In this document: one piece after another, positions 54,489 to 62,997 of the stretch
Layout: every line of letters begins with the position of its first letter
How positions within the stretch are numbered: position 1 is the first letter of the stretch
Source: Peptostreptococcaceae bacterium pGA-8
GTDB lineage: Bacteria; Bacillota; Clostridia; Peptostreptococcales; Anaerovoracaceae
Direction of reading: 5' to 3'
DNA length: 64,000 nt
Assembly: GCA_900112915.1 (NCBI GenBank)
Contig: FONK01000005.1
Span: 1 to 64,000, forward strand
The notes under the pieces: generated by a model
Told to the model about the DNA's origin: nothing
Database searches by the model: none
The model's input: the letters and a program-made list of their open reading frames with translations, nothing else
Translations under genes and position numbers: made by a program

Positions 54489-55114
54489 TTTATTTTTGGA
54501 TTTAAGTATCCATTGGAAATAACATGAACCACAAGCTTGGCTGTACTGTTGAATCCCGTTTTGGAAAGAATATTGGAAATATAGGATTTTACAGAGCTTT
54601 CAGCCAGATTCAGACTATCGGCAATTTCTTTTCGTGACTGTCCTCCACACATTAAGAGGAGAATTTCCTGCTCTCTTTTAGTTAAGTCGAATAACTTTGA
54701 ATCCATAGAAATTGGCTTTGCCATAGGATATGTGCTGTAGCCCTGAGATGTTCCCTTCAATATTGAAATCATTTCATTTAAATTAATATTCTTATATATG
54801 AAGCTATCGGCACCGGCTGCTTTAGAAAGCTCAATGAACCTTAACTCCATCATTCCGGTCATAATCACTACCTTAACCTCCGGCATATGAGTTTTTATAT
54901 CCCTGGCAGCAGTAATTCCACTTTCATCGTTTTCTGTGCAGACATCCATAAGGATAATATCAGGTCTAACATCTCTGCATAATGCCAGCGCCTCTCCGGC
55001 ATTTCCCGTATCGCCTACTATTGTAAATTCCGGATCTTCGCCGATGCTCTTAATGAGAGAATCTCTAACCATTTGTTGGTCTTCCACAATAACCAATTTT
55101 ATTTTATCAGTCAT
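54485..55114 (-). CDS. NarL/LuxR-family response regulator
   Basis: Start chosen at ATG 55114 (MTDKIKLVIVEDQQMVRDSL), because GGAGG lies 6 bp upstream; the longer frame from 55129 contains that ribosome site. The 209-residue regulator has a receiver domain (acidic pocket VEDQQ, phospho-Asp in PDIILMDV, Lys in FIYKNI) and a C-terminal LuxR-type helix-turn-helix (LTKREQEILLLMCGGQSRKE, ESSVKSYISNIL). It is likely paired with the kinase at 53058. A GGTAGC/GCTACC dyad lies ~40 bp upstream. It stands next to the adhesin region, which is a reasonable but unproven target. Confidence 0.9.
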   Translation of the reverse strand: MTDKIKLVIVEDQQMVRDSLIKSIGEDPEFTIVGDTGNAGEALALCRDVRPDIILMDVCTENDESGITAARDIKTHMPEVKVVIMTGMMELRFIELSKAAGADSFIYKNINLNEMISILKGTSQGYSTYPMAKPISMDSKLFDLTKREQEILLLMCGGQSRKEIADSLNLAESSVKSYISNILSKTGFNSTAKLVVHVISNGYLNPKIN

Positions 55115-55315
55115 ATCTAACCTCCGCATATAATCTACAATATATCTTCAAGGTAGCATATTTTATTAAATTTAGCTACCGCCTTTTGTTTGAAATTATT
55201 AAGAAAATAATAGCCAAAAGTATATAGCTATACCCACTAAAGTATGTTACAATAAGCGAATTGGCTGTCTATTAAGTAAAAATAATGTGATGAAAGGATG
55301 AAAAAGGGAGTAGAC

Positions 55316-55543
55316 ATGAAACATTCTTTATTAGTAAAAATTCTGTCGGTATTCCTATCTATTGCGATTGTAATTACACTTATACCCGGTAATTTTGCAA
55401 TTGCAGCAGACGGTTTAGAGACGGTTTCTGACAATGAAGAAATTAAAAATGCTGATATCCATCAGCAAGAAGACAATGAAAATGTTAAGAGCAATGTTGA
55501 TGCGGAAGCGATTTCGATGCCGGTCAAGAATTCACAGATGTAA
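55316..55543 (+). CDS. 5' fragment (signal peptide) of the frameshifted InlB-repeat surface protein
   Basis: Start chosen at ATG 55316, with AAGGGAG about 6 bp upstream; ATG 55298 precedes that site. The 75-residue frame encodes a signal peptide (KHSLLVKILSVFLSIAIVITL, cleavage expected after FAIAA) and an acidic mature N-terminus, then stops at TAA 55541. From 55501 a different frame encodes SDFDAGQEFTDVSDNGVAVF, plausible continuation of the same protein, so a one-base deletion (or two-base insertion) near 55500-55515 splits the gene. No homopolymer is present there. Confidence 0.75.
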   Translation: MKHSLLVKILSVFLSIAIVITLIPGNFAIAADGLETVSDNEEIKNADIHQQEDNENVKSNVDAEAISMPVKNSQM

Positions 55544-55605
55544 GTGACAATGGTGTAGCTGTTTTTGCTAAGGCTAAGGAAGGCATATTCCCCGCCGGAA
55601 CAAAG

Positions 55606-58600
55606 ATGGTTTTGAGGTCAGTTTCAAAGAAAAAAGCCATCAGGATTGCAGATAAATCTGTTAAGGATACTGTTGAAGATGCAATTGGTGTAGATATTAG
55701 CTTTATTGATGACAATGGAAATGAAATTGAGCCCAAGGATGGTCAACATGTGGATGTTTCTCTTTCATTAAATAAAGATTTAAAAGGAAGCAGCTTTAAA
55801 GTAATTCATCAGAAGGATAACGGCAAAACCGAGATTATTTCTTCCGATGCAAATTCTGCCGGAGCAAATTTTGCAACAGGCGCCTTTTCTATTTACATAA
55901 TAGGCGGAGAGACTGCAATTGCAACCTATAATTTTTATGATACAGATAATAATAAAATCATAAGCACCCAGAGAGTTAAAAATGGAGACAACCTTGTAAA
56001 GCCTAAAACTCCATCTAAGCCTGGATTCAAGTTTACGGGATGGGCAACCGCCCCTTATGCACAAACTCCGGATTTTAAAGGTTTTGGTGTGCAGAATAAT
56101 GTAGCAGAAGCCACAGTTTCTGTTTATCCTGTCTTCAAAGAAATCCATTATGTTTTCTTTATGGATAGTGTTGGAAAAGATGCTAACCCAAGCAGAATTA
56201 TCTTCACTAAAGAGGGAATCCATGGAGCAGATCTATCTGTCAGTGATGTAGTAGTTCCTCTTGATTCAACAAAGAAGGTTATAAGCTGGCATAAAGACAG
56301 CAACTTGAGTGCGGAAAGCAAAGTAGATAAGGTTACATTGGATAGTGAAAATGTAACTATATATCCTAATATTAAAGAGGGTCATTACTTGACTTTTGAT
56401 ACCGGCGAAGGTGCAAGCTATCTTATGCCTCAGTTTGTTGTTGCCGGAGATAAAACACAGGAACCGAGTCCGCCAAAAAGATCGGGATATGATTTTCAGG
56501 GATGGTCAACGGATAAAAATGGAAGCGTTAATTATGACTTTAATGAAACCTTAAATATCGGAAAAACTATTTATGCCGTATGGAGGGCAAAGGAAAATAC
56601 TAAGTACACTGTTGTAATATGGAAGCAGTCGGTAAATGATAAAAAAGAATTTAGCGATAATCAGAAAACCTATGATTATGCTGAATCCTTCGAGAGAACT
56701 GCCAATACAGGTGCTGATGTGGAACCCTCACATTCGGATCAGCACAAGGACTACATGGGATTTCACTATAACCCTAATAATTCCAAGGCGGTAACTGTTA
56801 GAGGTGACGGATCTACAATTCTCAATGTTTATTATGATAGGAATTTGTTGACATTGAATTTCTATCAATCTTTGAATGGAAATTGGGAGAAATGGAATAC
56901 TATGGTTGGACTATATGGTCAGACCTTAGCTCAGAACAACTATGTTTGGCCGGAAACAAATGATTATTGGCAGGAGCTTAATTTAGAAACAGGGGCAGTA
57001 AGCAAAGGACTTACTTTCTTAGATGCTTTTTTGTTTGATGATCTGGATGCAATCGCTGCAAACTATCCCAAAGATACATTGAATATAGGGACTACCAGGA
57101 AAAATACCGGCATGTTTAACATTAGACATTATAAACAGACAGCGGATGGAAGCTATTCTGATGCTGCTGCTAATGAGACGAAGACGAATGGAGGTCGTTT
57201 CACATTTTCCGATAAATATAATGGGTTTACAATAAAGTCATATAAAATAGGTGATCAAGGTGAGCGTGTTGATACAACTGCCGGAGTTAGCGTAAAGTAT
57301 CGCGATAATTTACATGTTTACTACGAACGAAATCGTTACAATTTAACCTTCTACAATCATGATTCTTATGATACGGAGCATGAAAAAAAGGTTCTATTTG
57401 AGGAGCAGCTCGATCAATATAATTATACTCCTGAGCGTCCTGCCAATCTGCCATCTGACTTTAAATTTGTCGGATGGTTTAAGGATAAGGCATTAACTAA
57501 GGAATTTGACTTTAAGACTGAAGTAATGCCGGCAGCCGGGCTGACAGTTTACACAAAATGGCAGGCGCCGATTTACAAGGGAAAAATTCATTTAACCATA
57601 GATGCAAATGGTGATACGAGACTTATTAAAATCCCATATGGCACTAATATTAACGAAAATTATATGCCGACAGTGAAGTCTCATGATGGAAAAATCATAC
57701 AGTCCGGAACACCTGGTACAACAATTACCATTCCGGAAGGTAATGACTGGGCAGGCTGGTCAACTAAAACAGAGGATGGAAAGCTTATTAAGCACAATTT
57801 TGATAATCAAATTTATGATGATATTGAGCTATATCCTTACTATATTAATAAAATTAAGCATGATGTAAAATATGTTACTTCACCGGGCAGTGGAGCTGTT
57901 ACGGATAAGAAGATATATGCAGAAGGTTCTTTTGCAGATGTACAGCCTTCATATTCTGTAGATGCACCTGAAGGTAAGGTTTTCTTATGCTGGAATGATA
58001 AAGAAGATCTTAGTGGAGAAGATTATTATCCGGAAGATAAAATAAAGGTAAGTTCAAGTTTAACTTTATACGCTAAATACGGTGATAAAGTTAAAAATAC
58101 AAAGCTTACATATAAGTCAAACTATCCTGAAGCTTTGGCAGCCAATGCAGAAAAGCTGCAGGAAATAAATGGAACAACAGATTTGAGCAATAACAGTGTT
58201 TTCTCACTTTATTCTTTAGAAGCGGCAGGCTTTAACAATGCTGCTGTTTTAAATGAATACTATTTCGCCGGTTGGAAGGACTCTAATACCGGAAAGCTTT
58301 ACAATCCCGATGATAAGGTTGATATTGACAATGCAACTGAGAATGTATTAGAAGCTCAGTGGGAAAAGAGAAGGGATTTAAAAATCATTATTACAGGTAA
58401 AAGGGCAGACGTAATGTATACCGGAAAAACCCAATCTGTTGAAGGTTATGAGGCTAAATTTGAGCTTGCCGGAGCAGCAATTTCAAATGTACCGGGTGTT
58501 GTATTAAATACGACACAGACAAAAGCAGAAGGCAAAAATGTAGGCACCTATAACCAGAACCTGACCAAAGAACAATTTACTGTAACCGGAAATGATGTTA

Positions 58601-59271
58601 GAAAGTATAAAATCACCCTTGAAGTTACAGATGGAAAGCTGACGATTAAGCCGGCTAAATTGATCGTTAATACAAAGGGTAGGACAGACATTTACAATGG
58701 CAAACCGCTTACCTGCGACGAAGGTGAAATTCTAGGACTTGTCAATGGAGAAAGGGCAGAATTAAAATGCACAGGATCTCAGACATATGATGCCAAAATC
58801 GAAATTACAACAGTCGGCGGTATCTTTACATATGATGGAAGGGAACACGGTGCGAAGGTGACAGTACCTGAATTGCCGGAAGGATATACCTTGAAGGTAG
58901 CAAGTTCAGATGCCAAGGCTATTGATGCTACAGGAGAATATGGCATTGAAGCTAAGTGTGATAATCTTGTGATTGAAAATGCCGCAGGTGAAGATGTAAC
59001 TGATAACCTAAATATTAAGTTCGTTAATGGTAAAATTGTAATCAACCCGGCAGAACTGTTAATTGAAACTCCGGATGCAAAGAAAATATATGATGGAAAA
59101 CCTCTTACAAAAGAGTCAAATTACAAATTGCTTGAAAAGGTCGGAGCCCTTACGATAGAAAAGAAAAACACAGTTAATACAGGGGATAATAACCCCTTTG
59201 CAGCATTTGTAAAGCTGCTGTTAATATCAGTAATAGGCTTACTGGGTACGCTATATCTTAAAAAACGCTAA
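55606..59271 (+). CDS. InlB-repeat (Flg_new) surface adhesin, body separated from its signal peptide
   Basis: The readable frame begins at 55501, before the first ATG at 55606, and runs 1,221 residues from that ATG. Several Listeria-Bacteroides repeat (InlB B-repeat/Flg_new) units occur, marked by PGFKFTGWA, SGYDFQGWSTDKNG, DFKFVGWFKDKALTKEF and EYYFAGWKD. Two or three MBG-like beta domains follow (YTGKTQSVEGYEA, YNGKPLTCDEGEI, YDGREHGAKVTVP, YDGKPLTKES). The C-terminus has VNTGDNNPF, a hydrophobic helix and KKR, like a cell-wall sorting signal but without LPxTG. As a stand-alone frame it has no export signal. Likely role: cell-surface adhesion. Confidence 0.8.
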   Translation: MVLRSVSKKKAIRIADKSVKDTVEDAIGVDISFIDDNGNEIEPKDGQHVDVSLSLNKDLKGSSFKVIHQKDNGKTEIISSDANSAGANFATGAFSIYIIGGETAIATYNFYDTDNNKIISTQRVKNGDNLVKPKTPSKPGFKFTGWATAPYAQTPDFKGFGVQNNVAEATVSVYPVFKEIHYVFFMDSVGKDANPSRIIFTKEGIHGADLSVSDVVVPLDSTKKVISWHKDSNLSAESKVDKVTLDSENVTIYPNIKEGHYLTFDTGEGASYLMPQFVVAGDKTQEPSPPKRSGYDFQGWSTDKNGSVNYDFNETLNIGKTIYAVWRAKENTKYTVVIWKQSVNDKKEFSDNQKTYDYAESFERTANTGADVEPSHSDQHKDYMGFHYNPNNSKAVTVRGDGSTILNVYYDRNLLTLNFYQSLNGNWEKWNTMVGLYGQTLAQNNYVWPETNDYWQELNLETGAVSKGLTFLDAFLFDDLDAIAANYPKDTLNIGTTRKNTGMFNIRHYKQTADGSYSDAAANETKTNGGRFTFSDKYNGFTIKSYKIGDQGERVDTTAGVSVKYRDNLHVYYERNRYNLTFYNHDSYDTEHEKKVLFEEQLDQYNYTPERPANLPSDFKFVGWFKDKALTKEFDFKTEVMPAAGLTVYTKWQAPIYKGKIHLTIDANGDTRLIKIPYGTNINENYMPTVKSHDGKIIQSGTPGTTITIPEGNDWAGWSTKTEDGKLIKHNFDNQIYDDIELYPYYINKIKHDVKYVTSPGSGAVTDKKIYAEGSFADVQPSYSVDAPEGKVFLCWNDKEDLSGEDYYPEDKIKVSSSLTLYAKYGDKVKNTKLTYKSNYPEALAANAEKLQEINGTTDLSNNSVFSLYSLEAAGFNNAAVLNEYYFAGWKDSNTGKLYNPDDKVDIDNATENVLEAQWEKRRDLKIIITGKRADVMYTGKTQSVEGYEAKFELAGAAISNVPGVVLNTTQTKAEGKNVGTYNQNLTKEQFTVTGNDVRKYKITLEVTDGKLTIKPAKLIVNTKGRTDIYNGKPLTCDEGEILGLVNGERAELKCTGSQTYDAKIEITTVGGIFTYDGREHGAKVTVPELPEGYTLKVASSDAKAIDATGEYGIEAKCDNLVIENAAGEDVTDNLNIKFVNGKIVINPAELLIETPDAKKIYDGKPLTKESNYKLLEKVGALTIEKKNTVNTGDNNPFAAFVKLLLISVIGLLGTLYLKKR

Positions 59272-59389
59272 CAGAAGAATTAAAAATATGCTCATAAAGT
59301 GTTTACAAAGTGAATATTTGATGATGCAGTTAATTATACAAATAACATCATACAACAAAGCAAAATTGTAAACGCACAGGAGATAAAAG

Positions 59390-60013
59390 ATGAAAAATAT
59401 TTTTGAAAAGACAAAGACATTCATAAAGGAAAACAAAGCTAAAACGGCAATTACATTAGCATGTGCCATATTGCTTGTTCCTTTGTTAGTCTATGGGATA
59501 ATCAAAACAATTCCTGAAGATACTGCTTCAACAGCAAATTCCGGAAAAGAAGTTACTGCGGTAGCCGATGTTAAGACAGATAAGAAGAAAGAAACTTCAC
59601 AGTCTGACTCAAGCACTACATCGACAGTAAATAAGTTGAGTTCGAAGGATTCGGCTGCTAAGACACCAAGTAAATCAAACACAAGCTCGAATTCAAGCTC
59701 AAGTTCTTCTAGCACAACTGCTCCAAAGAAGAAGGAATGGGTAGTTGATAGAAAGGCGTATGATGAAACAAAAAGTGTGCCTGTGTACGAAGATGTAGAT
59801 GTGTATAATTTGTACGCTACTAACAGAGAGACAGGAGTAGAAGAATTGCTTGGTAAGTATTATACATACGCTGATACATTTGCTGCTATGGAAGCTATAG
59901 ATAACAACAAATACGTAAATGTCGCGTATGAATTAAATTACGAAACAAAACTTGTTAGAACTGACACACAAGTAATTCATCATCCGGAAGAAGGACACTG
60001 GGAATACAAGTAA
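59390..60013 (+). CDS. Secreted or anchored Ser-rich hypothetical protein
   Basis: A 207-residue protein with a basic N-terminus, one membrane/signal helix (ITLACAILLVPLLVYGII, ~22-39), a Ser/Thr/Lys-rich linker with a run of Ser residues (~95-110), and a C-terminal ~90-residue part rich in Tyr, Val and charged residues (WVVDRKAYDETKSVPVYEDV, HHPEEGHWEYK). That ending resembles short tail motifs of clostridial surface proteins, but no domain is recognised. AGGAGA precedes the start. A terminator follows at 60029. It sits between two adhesin genes and may be an accessory surface protein. Confidence 0.7.
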   Translation: MKNIFEKTKTFIKENKAKTAITLACAILLVPLLVYGIIKTIPEDTASTANSGKEVTAVADVKTDKKKETSQSDSSTTSTVNKLSSKDSAAKTPSKSNTSSNSSSSSSSTTAPKKKEWVVDRKAYDETKSVPVYEDVDVYNLYATNRETGVEELLGKYYTYADTFAAMEAIDNNKYVNVAYELNYETKLVRTDTQVIHHPEEGHWEYK

Positions 60014-60028
60014 ATAAACATAGATACT

Positions 60029-60066
60029 AAGAGCGCATTGCGATTAAGCTTTGCGCTCTATTTTTA
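60029..60066 (+). terminator. Terminator after the Ser-rich protein gene
   Basis: AGAGCGCA (60030-60037) and TGCGCTCT (60052-60059) form a perfect 8-bp stem followed by ATTTTTAT. Confidence 0.8.
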
Positions 60067-60084
60067 TGCAAGAAAGGAAAATAA

Positions 60085-60606
60085 ATGAAAACAAAAGCAA
60101 AAAGTAGACTACTTGCTCTGGTTATGGCTTTTGCGATGGTCGTTGGTCCATTTATGAGTGTTGCAAACGCCATGGAAAACGAACAAGCAAGACCATTGCT
60201 TTTAGAAGACCAAGTCGAAGTCAAAATAGAAAAGGCAGAAAATGGTTCTGTTAAATTCTGCAAAGACGGCAAGACTATTGAAGACACGAGTCTAATGGTC
60301 GACAAAGGTGAGAAAGTAGTCTTAGAAGTAAAAGCAAACGAAGATTACGAGCTTGAAAAATTAGAGTCTAAGACTGCAGACGAAACAGAAAAGCTCGAAG
60401 TAAAAGACGACAAGATTGAGTTAACTATTTTAGAAGATATTGTTATTAGCTCAAAATTCAAGGCTGTCAAAGTCGAAGAAGAGCAGAAGACAGAACAACG
60501 CAAGACTACTGACAACAAGCAAGAAACACAACCTGTCAAAGAAGAAAAAAAGTTGAAGAAAACAAGAGCGAAGCAAAAGAAGATGCTAAAGCAGCAGTTA
60601 ATTTGA
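60085..60606 (+). CDS. 5' part of a SpaA-type adhesin, split by a poly-A frameshift
   Basis: A 173-residue frame with AAAGGA before the ATG. It encodes a signal peptide (SRLLALVMAFAMVVGPFMSV, cleavage after ANA), an InlB/Big-like beta region (VEVKIEKAENGSVKFCKDGK) and a charged Lys/Glu/Thr linker. The final ~18 residues (KLKKTRAKQKKMLKQQLI) are unlike the rest: they arise after the A7 run at 60545-60551. With one more A, the frame would read VEENKSEAKEDAKAAVNLMP and join the frame that begins at 60603. The two frames are one gene. Confidence 0.75.
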   Translation: MKTKAKSRLLALVMAFAMVVGPFMSVANAMENEQARPLLLEDQVEVKIEKAENGSVKFCKDGKTIEDTSLMVDKGEKVVLEVKANEDYELEKLESKTADETEKLEVKDDKIELTILEDIVISSKFKAVKVEEEQKTEQRKTTDNKQETQPVKEEKKLKKTRAKQKKMLKQQLI

Positions 60607-62774
60607 TGCCTTCGAAATCAGAAGAAGAGCAAGCCACAACTACAGTAGAGCAGTACTTAAAGTCAAATGTAAACTCTCAGTATGCGAATGTAAAGTCTTT
60701 TAAGATTGCGGGCTCTATGACTATTGCTCCTACTATGGCAACAGCAGACACTACATCGTTAGACGATTTATGGGCAGAACAAAACATAGATAAGTTCAAG
60801 AGTGCAGGTTATTCTACTGTAGCATTATATGATGTTGACAAAGACTCTGCTTACTATGTTGCGTACGTGCAGTCAGACATCACAGATGCTAAGTTAGTTC
60901 AAGCTTTAGCAGCAAAGAACAACACGAACGCTGAACTTAGAAAAGATGTTATTTACGAAAATGGAATAGCGTATGTCCCAAAGAAATATGACCCTAACAA
61001 CGACACAAGAATGCAGTTGCTTTATGCTACTTCAGACAATTCTGAAGCTAAGACAGAAGTAACAGTTAAAAACAATAATGTTGAAGGTGACTTTATAGAA
61101 AATCTTATTGTCACATCAAAGCTTGATAGTAATTTTGTTAAGTTTAATATTACAAAAGGTAATACAGAATTAGATTATTACGACATTAAGTCTTTGAAGA
61201 TTAACGGCAAAGAAGAAGTAAATAATCTAAGCTTTTGGGCTATCAATGACTCTACTATTATCATAAATGGCGTACCGGCTTCAATCAATAAAGTAGAAAT
61301 TGAACTAGCGAAAGAAACTATCTTAATAAAAGCAGGTGCTCCAGCGTGGTATACTTCACCCGTTATGACACTCCCAGGTACTTGGGAATTTGGTCATGAG
61401 CCACGAGTAAATGAAGTTATTAAGATATTTAATACTCATAATACATACTACGGCAACAGCCAAGGTGGAAGAACAGGTTACACGTACGGCGCGTCAACTC
61501 ACTGGATGAATGCAGGTACTGTGCATACAGCGATAGCACACGTAGCGTTAGGTTGGAAGGATGCTCCCCTTGATGACCTAGACAGATTTACTATAGCGTC
61601 TTTAAGAACTACTACTATCCCAGCTCAGACTGTAGGCGATATCAAGATACCATCAATCCCTGAATTTTCAATGGTTTGTTCTCACATTGGTGTAAATGCA
61701 AACTTAGACTATCAATCAGGCTATAATAATGGAGCTAAATCTGACCCTGGTCTTAGAGTAAGAATTATCGCTAAGTATGGGAACAAGCTTTTATGCGCTT
61801 TCGTATCACCAACTGCTATGACACAAGCGGGTGCGGGTTTGTTTATGATTCAATATCAGTCTGGTGGTAAAGCATACGTCCAAAAGACTTCTGCCAATCC
61901 TGACGCAGAAGCTTTAACTAAGTTATGCCCACTTTACACTTTAGCTGGTGCTAAGTACACATTCTATAAAGACAAAGAATGCAAAACTTCTATAGTGACA
62001 GTTACAACTGATAAAGCTGGCAAGAGCAACACAATCAAAGTCGCTTCTGGAACATATTATGTAAAAGAAACCAAAGCGCCATTTGGTTATTTGTTAGACA
62101 AAAAAGTACACGAAGTTACAGTAAAAAGTGGTCAAACCGTAAAAGTAGCTGTTAAAGACAGACCTATGCTTGACCCGATAAGAGCTGTTGTACAAAAAAC
62201 AGTTGAAGAAGGCGCTGATAAGAACTTGTCCGTAAAAGGTGCTGAATTTGAATTTAAGTACTATCCTACTCTCGGAGATATCACAAAATCTGAAGCTATA
62301 AGGACTTGGAATTTTGCCGCTGATGACAACGGTTTTGTAAGATACGACGATAGAAATAAGATTTCAGGTGACGAATTATTCAAATACAAAGACGCACCTA
62401 TAGGCATAATTGGTACTTATACTATCAAAGAAACAAAGGCTCCAAAGGGTCTTGCATTAGATGAAAGAACAATTTATGTAAGAATCGCACCTAATGCTAA
62501 AGGCACTCGCACTATTAGAACATTCAGTGAAAGTGCAACATTTACAAATCCAGTTGAAATAAAAGATGGTGAAGCTCTATTCGATCATATAGAAAAAACA
62601 CAAAAAGTAAATCTTCACCTGCAGAAAGTAGACGCTGAAACAAAACAGTCGGTACCGCAAGGATATGGCACGTTAGAAGGTGCAATTTACTCTGTATTCA
62701 GATTTGACCCTCTTGCGGCAGAAGACGAATTTGTAGCAGATATTGTTACAGACGCAGCCGGTAAAGCAGTATAA
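60603..62774 (+). CDS. 3' part of a SpaA-type adhesin with prealbumin-like repeats, C-terminally truncated
   Basis: The frame is really open from just after the A7 run at 60545, but its first start is the TTG/ATG at 60603-60606; no ribosome site precedes it. The 723 residues comprise an N-terminal unknown region, a central part with WYTSPVMTLPGTWEFG, and at least three SpaA/Cna-B-like domains marked by YYVKETKAPFGYLLD and YTIKETKAPKGLALDE, often isopeptide-crosslinked. The third repeat (LEGAIYSVFRFDP) breaks off at TAA 62772 right after GKAV; no cell-wall anchor follows. Codon choice differs from neighbours (more GAC, GCG, ACG), suggesting transfer. Confidence 0.78.
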   Translation: MMPSKSEEEQATTTVEQYLKSNVNSQYANVKSFKIAGSMTIAPTMATADTTSLDDLWAEQNIDKFKSAGYSTVALYDVDKDSAYYVAYVQSDITDAKLVQALAAKNNTNAELRKDVIYENGIAYVPKKYDPNNDTRMQLLYATSDNSEAKTEVTVKNNNVEGDFIENLIVTSKLDSNFVKFNITKGNTELDYYDIKSLKINGKEEVNNLSFWAINDSTIIINGVPASINKVEIELAKETILIKAGAPAWYTSPVMTLPGTWEFGHEPRVNEVIKIFNTHNTYYGNSQGGRTGYTYGASTHWMNAGTVHTAIAHVALGWKDAPLDDLDRFTIASLRTTTIPAQTVGDIKIPSIPEFSMVCSHIGVNANLDYQSGYNNGAKSDPGLRVRIIAKYGNKLLCAFVSPTAMTQAGAGLFMIQYQSGGKAYVQKTSANPDAEALTKLCPLYTLAGAKYTFYKDKECKTSIVTVTTDKAGKSNTIKVASGTYYVKETKAPFGYLLDKKVHEVTVKSGQTVKVAVKDRPMLDPIRAVVQKTVEEGADKNLSVKGAEFEFKYYPTLGDITKSEAIRTWNFAADDNGFVRYDDRNKISGDELFKYKDAPIGIIGTYTIKETKAPKGLALDERTIYVRIAPNAKGTRTIRTFSESATFTNPVEIKDGEALFDHIEKTQKVNLHLQKVDAETKQSVPQGYGTLEGAIYSVFRFDPLAAEDEFVADIVTDAAGKAV

Positions 62775-62997
62775 AAAAATACCAGCCTTTAGCTAAAAGC
62801 AGAAAATTTAATGTGTTATCTACCATAACCATAAGTATATTCCTACACCACCTTTTAACAATAATTTTCCCTAAAATACTGTACAAAAGTCTGTATTTTT
62901 ATTCAACTAAAGTAATTATAATATGAATAACAGATGTGGTACTCGGATGTATCAACTAGCGTTATAATTACACTTTATATGAAGGGAGTTTAAAAAA
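62775..62997. other. Intergenic region upstream of the VWA adhesin gene
   Basis: The 223 bp after the truncated adhesin contain no recognisable continuation of its third SpaA repeat or of a sorting signal in any frame. TATAAT at 62963-62968, without a clear -35, is the best promoter candidate for the next gene. Confidence 0.4.
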
